Positions 33,022 through 41,842 of a DNA stretch of 64,000 bases are shown piece by piece. Position 1 is the stretch's first letter. Every line of letters starts with the position of its first letter. This stretch comes from RAM1 sp943372515 (GTDB lineage: Bacteria > Pseudomonadota > Gammaproteobacteria > Burkholderiales > Burkholderiaceae_C): contig CALRYY010000008.1 in NCBI GenBank assembly GCA_943372515.1, positions 17,038-81,037 of the forward strand, read 5' to 3'. Under the pieces are notes generated by a model. That model was not told the DNA's origin and did not search any database. It worked only from the letters and a program-made list of their open reading frames with translations. Both the position numbers and the translations under genes were made by a program.

Positions 33022-36000
33022 TCAGAATAGCACGCGCAACCCGGCTGCCAGCCCGGTCAGGTCGTCCAGCGGCGCCTGCAGCGCGCCAGCCTCCAGCGCC
33101 CGGCTGGCTTGCGCCGCGTCGTGAAATCCATACAGGCTGAAGCTGCCGGCCAACTGGTGGGCAATGCGGCGCACGGCCTCGCGCTCGCCCTGCGCGATGG
33201 CTTGCGTCATCTCGTCCACCAGCACCCGGCGCGACGCCACAAACCCCGCCATCAGCGGCGCCAGGTCGGGGTCGGGATCGGGGGTGGACTGCACCACAGA
33301 CCCACCCTGCGCACCGGTCAGGCGCGCCAGTGTGGTGTGGATCACGTCACGCGTCACGGGCTTGGTCAGATAGAGGTCAAAGCCTGCCGCCAGGCAGCGG
33401 CGCTGGGTGTCCTGGTCGTCGTGCGACGACAGCGCAATGATGTGGCAGCGCGCCAGGCCCGCGGCCTGTTCATGCGTGCGCAGCCGGCCCACCGCCTCCA
33501 GCCCGCCCATGACCGGCATGTCCAGGTCCATGATGATCACGTCGGGCCATGCGGCCTGCGCGATGTCCAGCGCCATGCGGCCGTTGATGGCCGTGGCCAC
33601 GGTGAACGGCGGGCTGGGCAGAAAGCGCCGCACGATCAGGAGGTTGTATTCGTCGTCGTCCACCAGCAGCACTTGCAAGGCCGGCCACTGCCACTGCTGC
33701 GGTACGGCCGTGGCGGCATGGCGCACGGTGGCCGGTTGTGTGCCTTCGGGCGCGGCGCGCAGGCGCACGGTCAGCGTGGTGCCTTGCGCGTCTGAGGTCT
33801 GCATGCCGATGTCGCCGTCCTGCACCCGCGCCATCAGCCGGGCCGAGTAGGTGCCCAGGCCGGTGCCGCTGGCTTTGCCGGCGGTGGCATATTTTTCAAA
33901 GAACTGCGCGCGCACGGCATCGGGCACCGCGCCCTGGTTGTGGATTTGCAGCGTCACGGCCTGCCCCGCGCCGTCAGCCGCCAGCGTCAGGGTCACCGTG
34001 GCGCCTTCGGGCGACGCCTCCAGCGCGTTCTTGACCAGGTTGGCCAGCAATGAATAGCACAGCAGTTCTTCGGCCCATGCATGCACGGGTTGCGGCGCCA
34101 CCACGCGCAACGCCACCCCCTTGGACGCCGCATGGCTGCGCAAATCGGCCAGCACCTTGTCCAGCAGCGCGCCCAGGTCCACCGCGTCAGGGCGGAAGAT
34201 GTAGCTGCCGTTTTCCATCTTGTACAGGTCCAGCGACAGGTTGACCATGCTCAGGATGCGGTAGCCCGCGCGTTCCACCACGCCCAGCAGTTCGTCTTCT
34301 TCGGGGCTCAGAGCGCGTTCCTCGCGCAGCAGCCGGGGCACGGCAATGATGCTGTTCAGCGGCGTCTTGATGTCGTGGCGGCCAATGCGCTCGACCTCTT
34401 CGCGCAGGCGCACGTTGTCTTTCAACGTCTCGTTTTGCTGCTCCAGCTGGGCGGCCTGCGCGGCGATCTGGTCGCGCGACGCGCGCAGGGCCTCTTCCTG
34501 CTCGCGAAACGCGGTGACGTCCAGGTACGAGGTGATGAAGCGCTGCGTGCGCCCCCGTTCGTCCACCTGCGAAATGCCCTCGGCATGGATCCAGATGTAG
34601 CTGCCGTCGGTGCGGCGCAGCCGGTAGCTCATGGGCGCGCCAGGCTCCTGCTCGCCCGGCTCGGGCTTGTGGCGGATCATGTCGCGAAACTGCGCACGCG
34701 CACGCTCGCGGTCGTCTGGATGCATCATGTCAAAGATGCTGGGCCACTGCGATGTGTCAGCGTCGCCGGGGTAGCCCAGCATTTCCTTGAAGCGGCCGGT
34801 ATAGGTCACGGTGTCGCGTTTGGCGTCCCAGTCGCCAAAGCCGGCGCGGGTAGAGCGCACCAGCAGGCGCAGGCGCTCGCGCTCCACGGCCAGGGCCTGC
34901 TCAGTGGCGTATTTCTCGGTGATGTCCAGGCTGGCCACCAGAACGCCAATGCGCTGGCCCTGCGCGTCCATCATGACCGTGCGTGTCTGCATGTAGCGAC
35001 GGCCCTGGTAGTCATGGTCCACCGGCCGCGTGGCCGCCCCCGGCCCCAGCGCAAGCGCTTCGCGGTCCATCGCCAGTGTGGCCTCGGCGGCCGGGTCGGC
35101 CACGTCGCGCAACGAGGTACCGATGACGCTTTCGCGCTTCAGCCCGATGTAGTGTTCCCAGGTCCGGTTGACGACCAGGTAGCGCCCGTCGGGGTCGCGC
35201 AGCGCCAGCGCCAGGGGCAGCGAGTCGATCAGGTCGTTGGTGAATTTGACGCGGTTGGACAGCTCGATTTCCTGGCGCTTGCGCTGCGAGATGTCGATGA
35301 ACGAACAGATAAAGCGCAGCGTGCGCCCGTCGGCGCCGCAAAGGCCTATGCCCTCGGCATGCACCCACAGCGGCTGGCCATCGGCGCGCAGCAGACGGTA
35401 CTCCAGCGACGCGAACGGCCGAACGTCGCCGCGCACGTCACGCCGGCGCAAATGCGTCATGAACAGGTCGCGCACGCCGTCGCGGTCCTGCGCATGCACC
35501 ATGTCATAAAACGGTGGCAGCCCTCCGGTGTCGGGGTAGCCGAGCATTTCACGAAAGCGCGCCGAATAGCCCAGGGTGCCAGCCACGGCGTCCCAGTCCA
35601 GCGTGCCGGCGCGGGTGGCACGCACCAGCAGGTTGGCGCGTTCGCGCTGCTCCAGCGCGCGCAGCTCCTCGGCCGACAGCGCGCGCGCAAAACGCTGCGC
35701 CAGCAAAATCCCTGGCGCCAGCGCGAACAGCACCATGCCCCAGGGCGCCAACGCCAGCGAGCGCAGGTGGGCGATGTTCAGGCTGTCGTGGGCGATGGCA
35801 GCCATCAGCACCGCAAGCCCCGCCAGCAGCACCCCCGCACCTGCGCTGCGGGCGCGCATGGCGCGCAGCAGCGACGCCACCAGGTACACACCCACCAGCG
35901 CAGAGCCCAGCTGCAGCAGGGGCACCGTCATGCCCAGCACGGACAACGGCGCGGCCAGCAGCAGCAGCGCCGAGCCGCAGCCCCACACCGCCACCACCCG

Positions 36001-36921
36001 CACGCCATGGGTGCTGAACGCCTGCGGGTATTGCGCACGCAGGAACAGCGTGAACAGCGTGAGGTTCATATACAGGCTCAGGAACACCAGCTTGACGTAA
36101 AGCGTGAAGCCCAGCGGTGCCAACAGCGGCTGCAGGATGCGCTCGCCCGTCATGCCCACACACAGCGCAAACGACAGGCAGAACAGGCCGAAGTACAGCG
36201 GGCTGCGGTCACTGCGCCGGCGGGCAAAGAACATGAGCGGCAACAGGCTCATGACCGTCAGGCACCCCAACGCGAACAGGTCGCGCGCCAGGCCCAGCGC
36301 GCGTTGCTCATGGACTTGCTGCTGCGTGCCGATGGCAATGCTGCGCAGCAATCCTCCGCGGCGCGCCTCAAAGTTGGACACATGGGCCACGATGTGCAGC
36401 GGACAGGCAGCACCCTCCAGGTGCGCGATCTGCTGCACCGGTGCCGGCCGTGCCAGCGCGGCGGTCGCGCCGGGGTTGCCCTGCTGGGCCACCGCGCGTC
36501 CATTGACATACAGCCGCAATGCGCTGTGCTGCATGGGCAGCGACAGCGCCAGCCCGCCGGCCTGGTAGCAGTCCACCACCAAGCGGTAGCTGGCGTGGCC
36601 GGCACTGCCCACGGGGGCACCACCATCAAGCACATCGTTCCAGTCTCCCGGTACGGCCACCGGCAGGCCGCGCCGTGCCCGGGCACTGCCCAGAACCGTG
36701 GGGTCTTCGAAGGTGTTCCACAGCAAGTCCCATTCGCCGTCCAGCGCCGCAATGCCGTCACGCGCGGGGTTCCAGTCGCGCAGGTCAATCACGCCGTTCG
36801 TGGCTCGCTGGGTGGTGTGGTGGGCGGGCCGCCCGGCGTCGCCGCAGCCGGCAACGGCCAGTACCGCCAGCGCGGCCATGAACCACGCGCGCAAACGTGC
36901 CACAGGGAAAGCCAGGAACAT
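33022..36921 (-). CDS. 7TMR-DISM hybrid sensor histidine kinase with PAS, REC and Hpt domains
   Basis: 1299 residues. The N terminus has a lipoprotein-like signal (LAVLAVAGC). A periplasmic jelly-roll domain (about 40-205; GEWDLLWNTF is typical of 7TMR-DISMED2) is followed by seven helices (about 210-415). Then come three PAS/PAC domains (about 435-815), a coiled coil, and HisKA with its histidine in IGRHDIKTPLNS near 847. The ATPase domain (NLVKNALEASPEGA, GTGLGTYSARLMA), a receiver with its aspartate in VIIMDLDMPVMGG near 1129, and a C-terminal Hpt domain with its histidine in RRIAHQLAGSFSLYGF near 1252 complete a full phosphorelay. It precedes one orphan receiver and is divergent from a binding protein-GGDEF fusion. 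Confidence 0.92.
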   Translation of the reverse strand: MFLAFPVARLRAWFMAALAVLAVAGCGDAGRPAHHTTQRATNGVIDLRDWNPARDGIAALDGEWDLLWNTFEDPTVLGSARARRGLPVAVPGDWNDVLDGGAPVGSAGHASYRLVVDCYQAGGLALSLPMQHSALRLYVNGRAVAQQGNPGATAALARPAPVQQIAHLEGAACPLHIVAHVSNFEARRGGLLRSIAIGTQQQVHEQRALGLARDLFALGCLTVMSLLPLMFFARRRSDRSPLYFGLFCLSFALCVGMTGERILQPLLAPLGFTLYVKLVFLSLYMNLTLFTLFLRAQYPQAFSTHGVRVVAVWGCGSALLLLAAPLSVLGMTVPLLQLGSALVGVYLVASLLRAMRARSAGAGVLLAGLAVLMAAIAHDSLNIAHLRSLALAPWGMVLFALAPGILLAQRFARALSAEELRALEQRERANLLVRATRAGTLDWDAVAGTLGYSARFREMLGYPDTGGLPPFYDMVHAQDRDGVRDLFMTHLRRRDVRGDVRPFASLEYRLLRADGQPLWVHAEGIGLCGADGRTLRFICSFIDISQRKRQEIELSNRVKFTNDLIDSLPLALALRDPDGRYLVVNRTWEHYIGLKRESVIGTSLRDVADPAAEATLAMDREALALGPGAATRPVDHDYQGRRYMQTRTVMMDAQGQRIGVLVASLDITEKYATEQALAVERERLRLLVRSTRAGFGDWDAKRDTVTYTGRFKEMLGYPGDADTSQWPSIFDMMHPDDRERARAQFRDMIRHKPEPGEQEPGAPMSYRLRRTDGSYIWIHAEGISQVDERGRTQRFITSYLDVTAFREQEEALRASRDQIAAQAAQLEQQNETLKDNVRLREEVERIGRHDIKTPLNSIIAVPRLLREERALSPEEDELLGVVERAGYRILSMVNLSLDLYKMENGSYIFRPDAVDLGALLDKVLADLRSHAASKGVALRVVAPQPVHAWAEELLCYSLLANLVKNALEASPEGATVTLTLAADGAGQAVTLQIHNQGAVPDAVRAQFFEKYATAGKASGTGLGTYSARLMARVQDGDIGMQTSDAQGTTLTVRLRAAPEGTQPATVRHAATAVPQQWQWPALQVLLVDDDEYNLLIVRRFLPSPPFTVATAINGRMALDIAQAAWPDVIIMDLDMPVMGGLEAVGRLRTHEQAAGLARCHIIALSSHDDQDTQRRCLAAGFDLYLTKPVTRDVIHTTLARLTGAQGGSVVQSTPDPDPDLAPLMAGFVASRRVLVDEMTQAIAQGEREAVRRIAHQLAGSFSLYGFHDAAQASRALEAGALQAPLDDLTGLAAGLRVLF

Positions 36922-36987
36922 GGGGCCACAGGATACAGGGGGCCATGCAGCGCGTCACTGGCATGGCGTATGCTGCGGCCCAACACC

Positions 36988-38541
36988 ATGCGCCTGACGT
37001 CCGTGCCCCTGCTCGCCGCCCTTGCAGGCCTGTTGCTGGCAGTGCCCGCTTGCGCCGCCGACGGGCTGCAGGCGGTGACGCTGCAGCTCAAATGGAAACA
37101 CCAGTTCCAGTTTGCCGGCTACTACGTGGCCGCCGAAAAGGGCTACTACCGCAATGCCGGGTTTGACGTGCGCTTTGATGAGGCCGCCGGCGCTGAGGAC
37201 AGCATCACCACCGTGGTTGGAGGCAAAGCCGATTTCGGCGTGGCCGCCTCCGAGCTGGCCCTGCGCCGGGCCCAGGGCGAGCCCGTGGTCGCGCTGGCCA
37301 CCATCCTGCAGCACTCGGCACTGGCGCTGGCCGTGCGCGGCGGCGGCACGCAAACGGTGCACGACCTGGTGGGCAAGCGCATCATGGTGTCGCCGCACGA
37401 CCAGGAACTGTTTGCCTACCTGCAGCGCGAAGGCCTGGGCGGCAGCCGGGTGGAGCGCGTGCCGCCCAGCTTTGACATTCAGGACCTGATCAGTGGACGC
37501 GTGCAGGCCTTTTCGGTCTACACCACCGATCAGGTGTGGGCGCTGCGCCGCGCAGGCCTGGCCCATACCGTACTGTCGCCGCGCACGGCAGGCATTGATT
37601 TTTATGGCGACACGCTGTTTACCAGCGAAAAGCTTGCGCGCAGCGCGCCCGCGCGTGTGCAGGCGTTTCGCGACGCCAGCCTGCGCGGCTGGCAGTACGC
37701 CATGGCCCACCCGGAAGAAACAGCGGACCTGATCCTGGCGCGCTACAGCCAGCGGCTGCCGCGCGAGCACCTGCTGTTCGAAGCCACCGAAATGGCCCGG
37801 CTGATGCAGCCGCAGCTGATCGAGATCGGCCACATGAACCCGGGGCGCTGGCACCATATTGCCGAGGTCTATGCCGAGATCGGCATGTTGCCGCGCAGCT
37901 TCTCGCTGGACGGTTTCCTGTTTGGCGCACAGGCCGCGAGCGCCATGCCCTGGCGGCCCTGGCTGGCGATGGGCGTTGTGACGGCCCTGCTGGCCGCCGC
38001 CGCAGCGTGGCTGGCCTGGAAGAACCGGCAGCTCCAGCGGGCCCTGCGCATGGGGCCCGCGACGCCGGCACCCGGTGCGGCCGGTGCGCCCAGCCGCGAC
38101 GTCCTGACCGGTCTGTACAGCCCGCACTACCTGGAGGACACGCTGGCGCGCGACCTGCTGCGTGCCGCGCGCGACGCTACACCGTTGAGCGTGGCCGTGC
38201 TGCGCCTGAACCAGTTTGACCAGGTACAGCAGGCCGAGGGCCCCGCCGCGGCCGATGCGTTGCTGCGCGCCCTGGCCACGATGGTGCTGGCGCAGCACCA
38301 GCCGGGCGACTACGCCTGCCGCCTGGACGGCCCGGCGCTGGCCTGGGTCATGCCGGGCGAGCCGCAGTCGGTCGCCACGCAGCGCTTGCGGCAACTGCAG
38401 CAGGCTTTTGAAAGCCAGGCCCACTGGAGCGGCCTGATCGAGCTGCGCGGCACGGCCGCCGCAGGCGTGGCGGGGTACCCGCAAGACGGCGGGACTGCAG
38501 GCATGTTGCTGGCGCGCGCGCGCGCCATGGCCGCAGCCTGA
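36988..38541 (+). CDS. NMT1/THI5-like substrate-binding protein fused to a degenerate GGDEF domain
   Basis: 517 residues. A signal peptide (LLAALAGLLLAVPACA) precedes a periplasmic binding domain of the THI5/NMT1 type (VTLQLKWKHQFQFAGYYVAA, GKADFGVAASELALRR; about 25-310). One membrane helix follows at about 321-343 (WLAMGVVTALLAAAAAWLAW), then a cytoplasmic region with GGDEF fold features (SRDVLTGLYSPHYLEDTLAR). The GGDEF motif itself is replaced by LDGPA near residue 447, so diguanylate cyclase activity is not expected. The start could also be the ATG at 36970. It is divergent from the 7TMR kinase. No ABC transporter for a THI5-type ligand is adjacent, so I infer a receptor, not a transport role. 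Confidence 0.85.
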   Translation: MRLTSVPLLAALAGLLLAVPACAADGLQAVTLQLKWKHQFQFAGYYVAAEKGYYRNAGFDVRFDEAAGAEDSITTVVGGKADFGVAASELALRRAQGEPVVALATILQHSALALAVRGGGTQTVHDLVGKRIMVSPHDQELFAYLQREGLGGSRVERVPPSFDIQDLISGRVQAFSVYTTDQVWALRRAGLAHTVLSPRTAGIDFYGDTLFTSEKLARSAPARVQAFRDASLRGWQYAMAHPEETADLILARYSQRLPREHLLFEATEMARLMQPQLIEIGHMNPGRWHHIAEVYAEIGMLPRSFSLDGFLFGAQAASAMPWRPWLAMGVVTALLAAAAAWLAWKNRQLQRALRMGPATPAPGAAGAPSRDVLTGLYSPHYLEDTLARDLLRAARDATPLSVAVLRLNQFDQVQQAEGPAAADALLRALATMVLAQHQPGDYACRLDGPALAWVMPGEPQSVATQRLRQLQQAFESQAHWSGLIELRGTAAAGVAGYPQDGGTAGMLLARARAMAAA

Positions 38542-38556
38542 ATGCGCGCCTGAAGC

Positions 38557-38931
38557 CTACCGCAGCGCCAGTTCGTCGATCCGCGAAATCAGCTCGGGCA
38601 ACGGCGCCTGTTTGGACACCCCCGGGCGGCCACCCAATATGCCGTCCAGGTCCTGAACCTCCTCCAGCGAAACTATGCCTGTGAGGTACAGGATGGGGAT
38701 GCCCGCGAGCCCCGGCTCGCGCGACAGGGCATAGGCCAGATCGCCCCCGCTCATGCCGGGCATGTCGATGTCGCACAGCACCAGGTCCGGCCGATCGGCC
38801 CGGGCCAGGCGCAGCGCGGCTCGTGGATTGGTCGTGGCCGATATGTCGTACAAGCCGCCCAGGCGGTGGGTCAGCAGATTGACGATGATCTCGTCGTCGT
38901 CAACGAGCAGGATTTTTTTGCGGGTGGCCAT
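38557..38931 (-). CDS. Single-domain response regulator (paralogue 2)
   Basis: A 124-residue CheY-like receiver: KKILLVDDDEIIV, phospho-aspartate in LVLCDIDMPGMSGGDLAYAL, switch threonine in PILYLTGIVS, lysine in GRPGVSKQAPLPELISRIDE. It is the sister of the receiver at 32624-32995, sharing IDMPxMSGGDLAxAL, LYLTxxVS and GGRPGxSKxAPLxEL. It is convergent with the binding protein-GGDEF gene, 15 bases apart. The start at 38931 matches that of its paralogue; the longer open frame runs into fbpB. No output domain is present. Confidence 0.92.
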   Translation of the reverse strand: MATRKKILLVDDDEIIVNLLTHRLGGLYDISATTNPRAALRLARADRPDLVLCDIDMPGMSGGDLAYALSREPGLAGIPILYLTGIVSLEEVQDLDGILGGRPGVSKQAPLPELISRIDELALR

Positions 38932-38995
38932 GACGGGTTCCTTCGGGACATACCCCCCCCTATCGGCTCCACGCCGCAGAACTTGAGCGCCGCCT

Positions 38996-40615
38996 TCAAC
39001 GCCCGGGCGACCCGCGCAACGTGCGGCTGAGCAGCACCACCGGCAACAACCCGGCCAGCACCAGCGCCAACGACGGCAAGGCGGCCTCGCCCAGCCGTTC
39101 ATCGCGCGCCAGCTGGTAGGCCACCACGGCCAGTGTGTCGGTGTTGAAGGGCCGCAGCACCATGGTGGCGGGCAGCTCCTTCATGACATCCACAAACACC
39201 AGCAGCGCGGCGGCGGCGGTGGACCGGCGCAGCAGCGGCCAGTGCACGCGCGCCATCAGCCCGAAGCCTGCCGTGCCCAGCATGCGCGCCGAATCATCAA
39301 AGCTCAGCGGGATGCGCGAATAACCGCTTTGCACCGACTGCAGCGCCACGGCGCAAAACCGTACCAGGTAAGCCCACACAATGCCCAGCACCGTGGCGGT
39401 GACCCAATAGCCCGCGCTGGTCTGGGGCGCTGCGGCCTGCAGCCAGCCCACCGGCAGCAGCAGCCCGACCACGATCACCGCGCCGGGCACGGCATAGCCC
39501 AGCCCGGCCAGCTGCACCACGCCGCGCGTCAGCGCGTCGGGCGCACGGCGCAGGCTCCAGGCCAGCAGCAAGGCCAGACCCACGGCCAGCACCGCACTGA
39601 TGACGCCCAGACGAATGCTGTTGAAGGTCCATTGCACGAACCTGTCCCAGGGCAGCACCGACCAGTCGGCCGCCAGCGGGCGCAGCATGAACAGCACCGG
39701 CAGCACAAAGCCCAGCAGCACCGGCAAGGCACAGACACACCAGGCCCCCACTGCGCGGCGCCCGCGCAGGCGCACAGGTTGTGCCTCCGCCGAGCCGGCG
39801 CGGGCGCCGCGCCCGGCGGCAAACCGCATGCGCTGCTGGGCGCGGTGCTCCAGCTTCAACAGCACCGCCACCACCAGCAGCAGCAGGGTGGCCAGCTGGG
39901 CCGCGGCCACGCGGTTGTCCATGGACAGCCAGGCCTTGTAGATGCCGGTGGTGAAGGTCTGGATGCCGAAATAGCTGGACACGCCAAAGTCCGCCAGCGT
40001 TTCCATCAACGCCAGTGCCACGCCGGCGGCCACGGCGGGGCGGGCCAGCGGCAACGCCACGGTACGGATGCGCCGCGACAGCGGCGCACCCAGCAGCCGC
40101 GCAGCCTCCATCAGGTGGGCGGCGCGCTCGCTGAGCGCGGTGCGGGCCAACAGGTACACATAGGGGTACAGCGCAAACACAAACACCCAGGCCGCGCCGC
40201 CCACGCTGCGCACCTCGGGGAACACCCGGCCCTGCAGGCCGAAGGTGGCACGCAAGCCGTTTTGCAGCGGCCCGCTGAACTGCAGGAAATCGGTGTACGC
40301 ATAGGCCACCACGTAGGCCGGCATGGCCAGTGGCAGCAGCAGCGCCCATTCAAAGGTGCGCCGCCCGGGAAAGTCAAACAGGGTCACGGCAGCCGCGGTG
40401 CCCGCGCCCACCACCGCCACACCCAGCGCCACCATCACGCACAGGCGCAGCGTCGTCCAGGCGTAATCGGGCAACACGGTGCGCGACATCTCGCCCAGGA
40501 TCTGCGCGCTGGCGGCGTCCCATTGCAGCCACGACGCAAACACGGCCAGTACCGGCAGCGTCAGCACCAGGGCCACCACGATCAGCAGAAATGTTTGGAG
40601 CCGGCGTGCGGGCAT
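38996..40615 (-). CDS. fbpB: Ferric iron ABC transporter permease
   Basis: A 539-residue double permease with about twelve helices, formed of two homologous halves, as in FbpB/SfuB. The first EAA-type loop is EAARLLGAPLSRRIRTVALP; the second half has the matching DSARMLGTAGFGLMARVHWP. LLLPLAMPAYVVAYAYTDFL is a strong family feature. It imports Fe3+ delivered by a periplasmic binding protein. It is divergent from the ATPase gene across 57 bases that carry a Fur-like site. No fbpA-type binding protein gene is in the window. Confidence 0.92.
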   Translation of the reverse strand: MPARRLQTFLLIVVALVLTLPVLAVFASWLQWDAASAQILGEMSRTVLPDYAWTTLRLCVMVALGVAVVGAGTAAAVTLFDFPGRRTFEWALLLPLAMPAYVVAYAYTDFLQFSGPLQNGLRATFGLQGRVFPEVRSVGGAAWVFVFALYPYVYLLARTALSERAAHLMEAARLLGAPLSRRIRTVALPLARPAVAAGVALALMETLADFGVSSYFGIQTFTTGIYKAWLSMDNRVAAAQLATLLLLVVAVLLKLEHRAQQRMRFAAGRGARAGSAEAQPVRLRGRRAVGAWCVCALPVLLGFVLPVLFMLRPLAADWSVLPWDRFVQWTFNSIRLGVISAVLAVGLALLLAWSLRRAPDALTRGVVQLAGLGYAVPGAVIVVGLLLPVGWLQAAAPQTSAGYWVTATVLGIVWAYLVRFCAVALQSVQSGYSRIPLSFDDSARMLGTAGFGLMARVHWPLLRRSTAAAALLVFVDVMKELPATMVLRPFNTDTLAVVAYQLARDERLGEAALPSLALVLAGLLPVVLLSRTLRGSPGR

Positions 40616-40646
40616 GAAGGGGTGTCGGGGCCGTTGGCCATGTGAT

Positions 40647-40665
40647 GCAAATGAGAATTGTAAGC
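40647..40665. promoter_or_regulatory. Probable Fur box between fbpB and fbpC
   Basis: The 19 bases GCAAATGAGAATTGTAAGC match the Fur consensus at about 12 positions, including the AATGAGAAT core usual for Burkholderiales. It is central in the short divergent region of two ferric-iron transporter genes, so it could control both. Confidence 0.65.
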
Positions 40666-40672
40666 ATCTACA

Positions 40673-41842
40673 ATGAATGGCATGTACCTGGAAGTCTCCA
40701 AGCTGCGAGTGCAGTACCCCGGACGCAGCCGCGCGGCGGTGGACGACGTGTCATTTGGCTTGCGTGCCGGCGACATCGGCGTGCTGATAGGCCCGTCCGG
40801 CTGCGGCAAAACCACGCTGCTGCGCGCCGTGGCGGGGCTGGAGCCCGTAGCGGCTGGCGAGATCCGCCTGTCAAAGCAGGTGGTGGGCAGCGCAGACCAC
40901 AGCACGCCGCCCGAGCAGCGGCGTATTGGCATGGTGTTTCAGGACTACGCACTGTTCCCGCACCTGGACGTGGCGCACAACGTCGGCTTTGGCATCCATC
41001 AGCTGCCCCGCGCAGAGCGTCAGGCGCGCGTGGCCGAGGTACTGGCCCTGGTGGGCCTGGACGGCAGCCAGAAGCGCTTTCCCCATGAGCTGTCCGGCGG
41101 CCAGCAGCAACGCGTGGCCCTGGCCCGCGCGCTGGCGCCGCGCCCGCAGCTGCTGCTGCTGGACGAGCCCTTTTCCAACCTGGACGTGGACCTGCGCGAG
41201 CGCCTGGCCCACGAGGTGCGCGCCATCCTGAAGGCCGCGCAGGCCACCGCCCTGTTCGTGACGCACGACCAGCTGGAGGCCTTTGCCATTGGCGACGCCA
41301 TCGGCGTCATGCACGAGGGCAAACTGCATCAATGGGACGACGCCTACACGCTGTACCACCGCCCCGCCACGCGCTTTGTGGCCGACTTCATCGGCCACGG
41401 CGTGTTCACACCCGCCACGCTGCACGCGGTGGGCAACCAGGTGATGGTGCAAACGGCGCTGGGCGAGCTGACCGATGTGGCCGAATGCCCGCTGCCAGGC
41501 GCCTTCCCGTCAGGCCAGTGCGACGTGCTGCTGCGCGCCGACGACATCGTTCACGACGACGACGCACCGGTCAAGGCCGAGATCATCCGCAAGTCATTTC
41601 GCGGCTCGGAGTTTTTGTATACGCTGCGCCTGCACAGCGGCGAAACCGTGCTGGCCCACGTGCCCAGCCACCACGACCACAAGATCGGCGAGTGGATCGG
41701 CATTCGCGCCGAGGTGGACCATGTGGTGACGTTTGACCGCGTGTGCCCGCGCAATGGGGCGCTGTGCAGGATGCCATGCGAGCAAAAGGTGGGGGCACAA
41801 ACCTGCGCCGAGCCCTTAGCGCTTGTCCAGCAAAGCCCGTAA
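40673..41842 (+). CDS. fbpC: Ferric iron ABC transporter ATP-binding protein
   Basis: A 389-residue ABC ATPase of the FbpC/PotA class. Walker A GPSGCGKTTLLRAVAG, Q-loop MVFQDYALFPHLDVAHNV, signature ELSGGQQQRVALARALAP, Walker B LLLLDEPFSNLDVDLRE and the H-loop TALFVTHDQLEAF are all intact. A C-terminal TOBE-like regulatory region (DVLLRADDIVHDDDAPVKAE, GSEFLYTLRLHSGETVLAHV) follows. It powers the FbpB permease encoded divergently. Two starts are possible: ATG 40673 and the third codon ATG (MYLEVSKLRV). Its 3' end overlaps the convergent glycosyltransferase gene by 27 bases. Confidence 0.93.
   Translation: MNGMYLEVSKLRVQYPGRSRAAVDDVSFGLRAGDIGVLIGPSGCGKTTLLRAVAGLEPVAAGEIRLSKQVVGSADHSTPPEQRRIGMVFQDYALFPHLDVAHNVGFGIHQLPRAERQARVAEVLALVGLDGSQKRFPHELSGGQQQRVALARALAPRPQLLLLDEPFSNLDVDLRERLAHEVRAILKAAQATALFVTHDQLEAFAIGDAIGVMHEGKLHQWDDAYTLYHRPATRFVADFIGHGVFTPATLHAVGNQVMVQTALGELTDVAECPLPGAFPSGQCDVLLRADDIVHDDDAPVKAEIIRKSFRGSEFLYTLRLHSGETVLAHVPSHHDHKIGEWIGIRAEVDHVVTFDRVCPRNGALCRMPCEQKVGAQTCAEPLALVQQSP

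Noticed and set aside
34081..36987. A long in-frame upstream extension of the binding protein-GGDEF gene
   Set aside because: It runs antisense to the 7TMR kinase, and a proper signal peptide begins at 36988.
36988..38541. The binding protein as the missing FbpA of the iron transporter
   Set aside because: Its sequence is of the THI5/NMT1 type, and it carries a membrane helix and a cytoplasmic domain.
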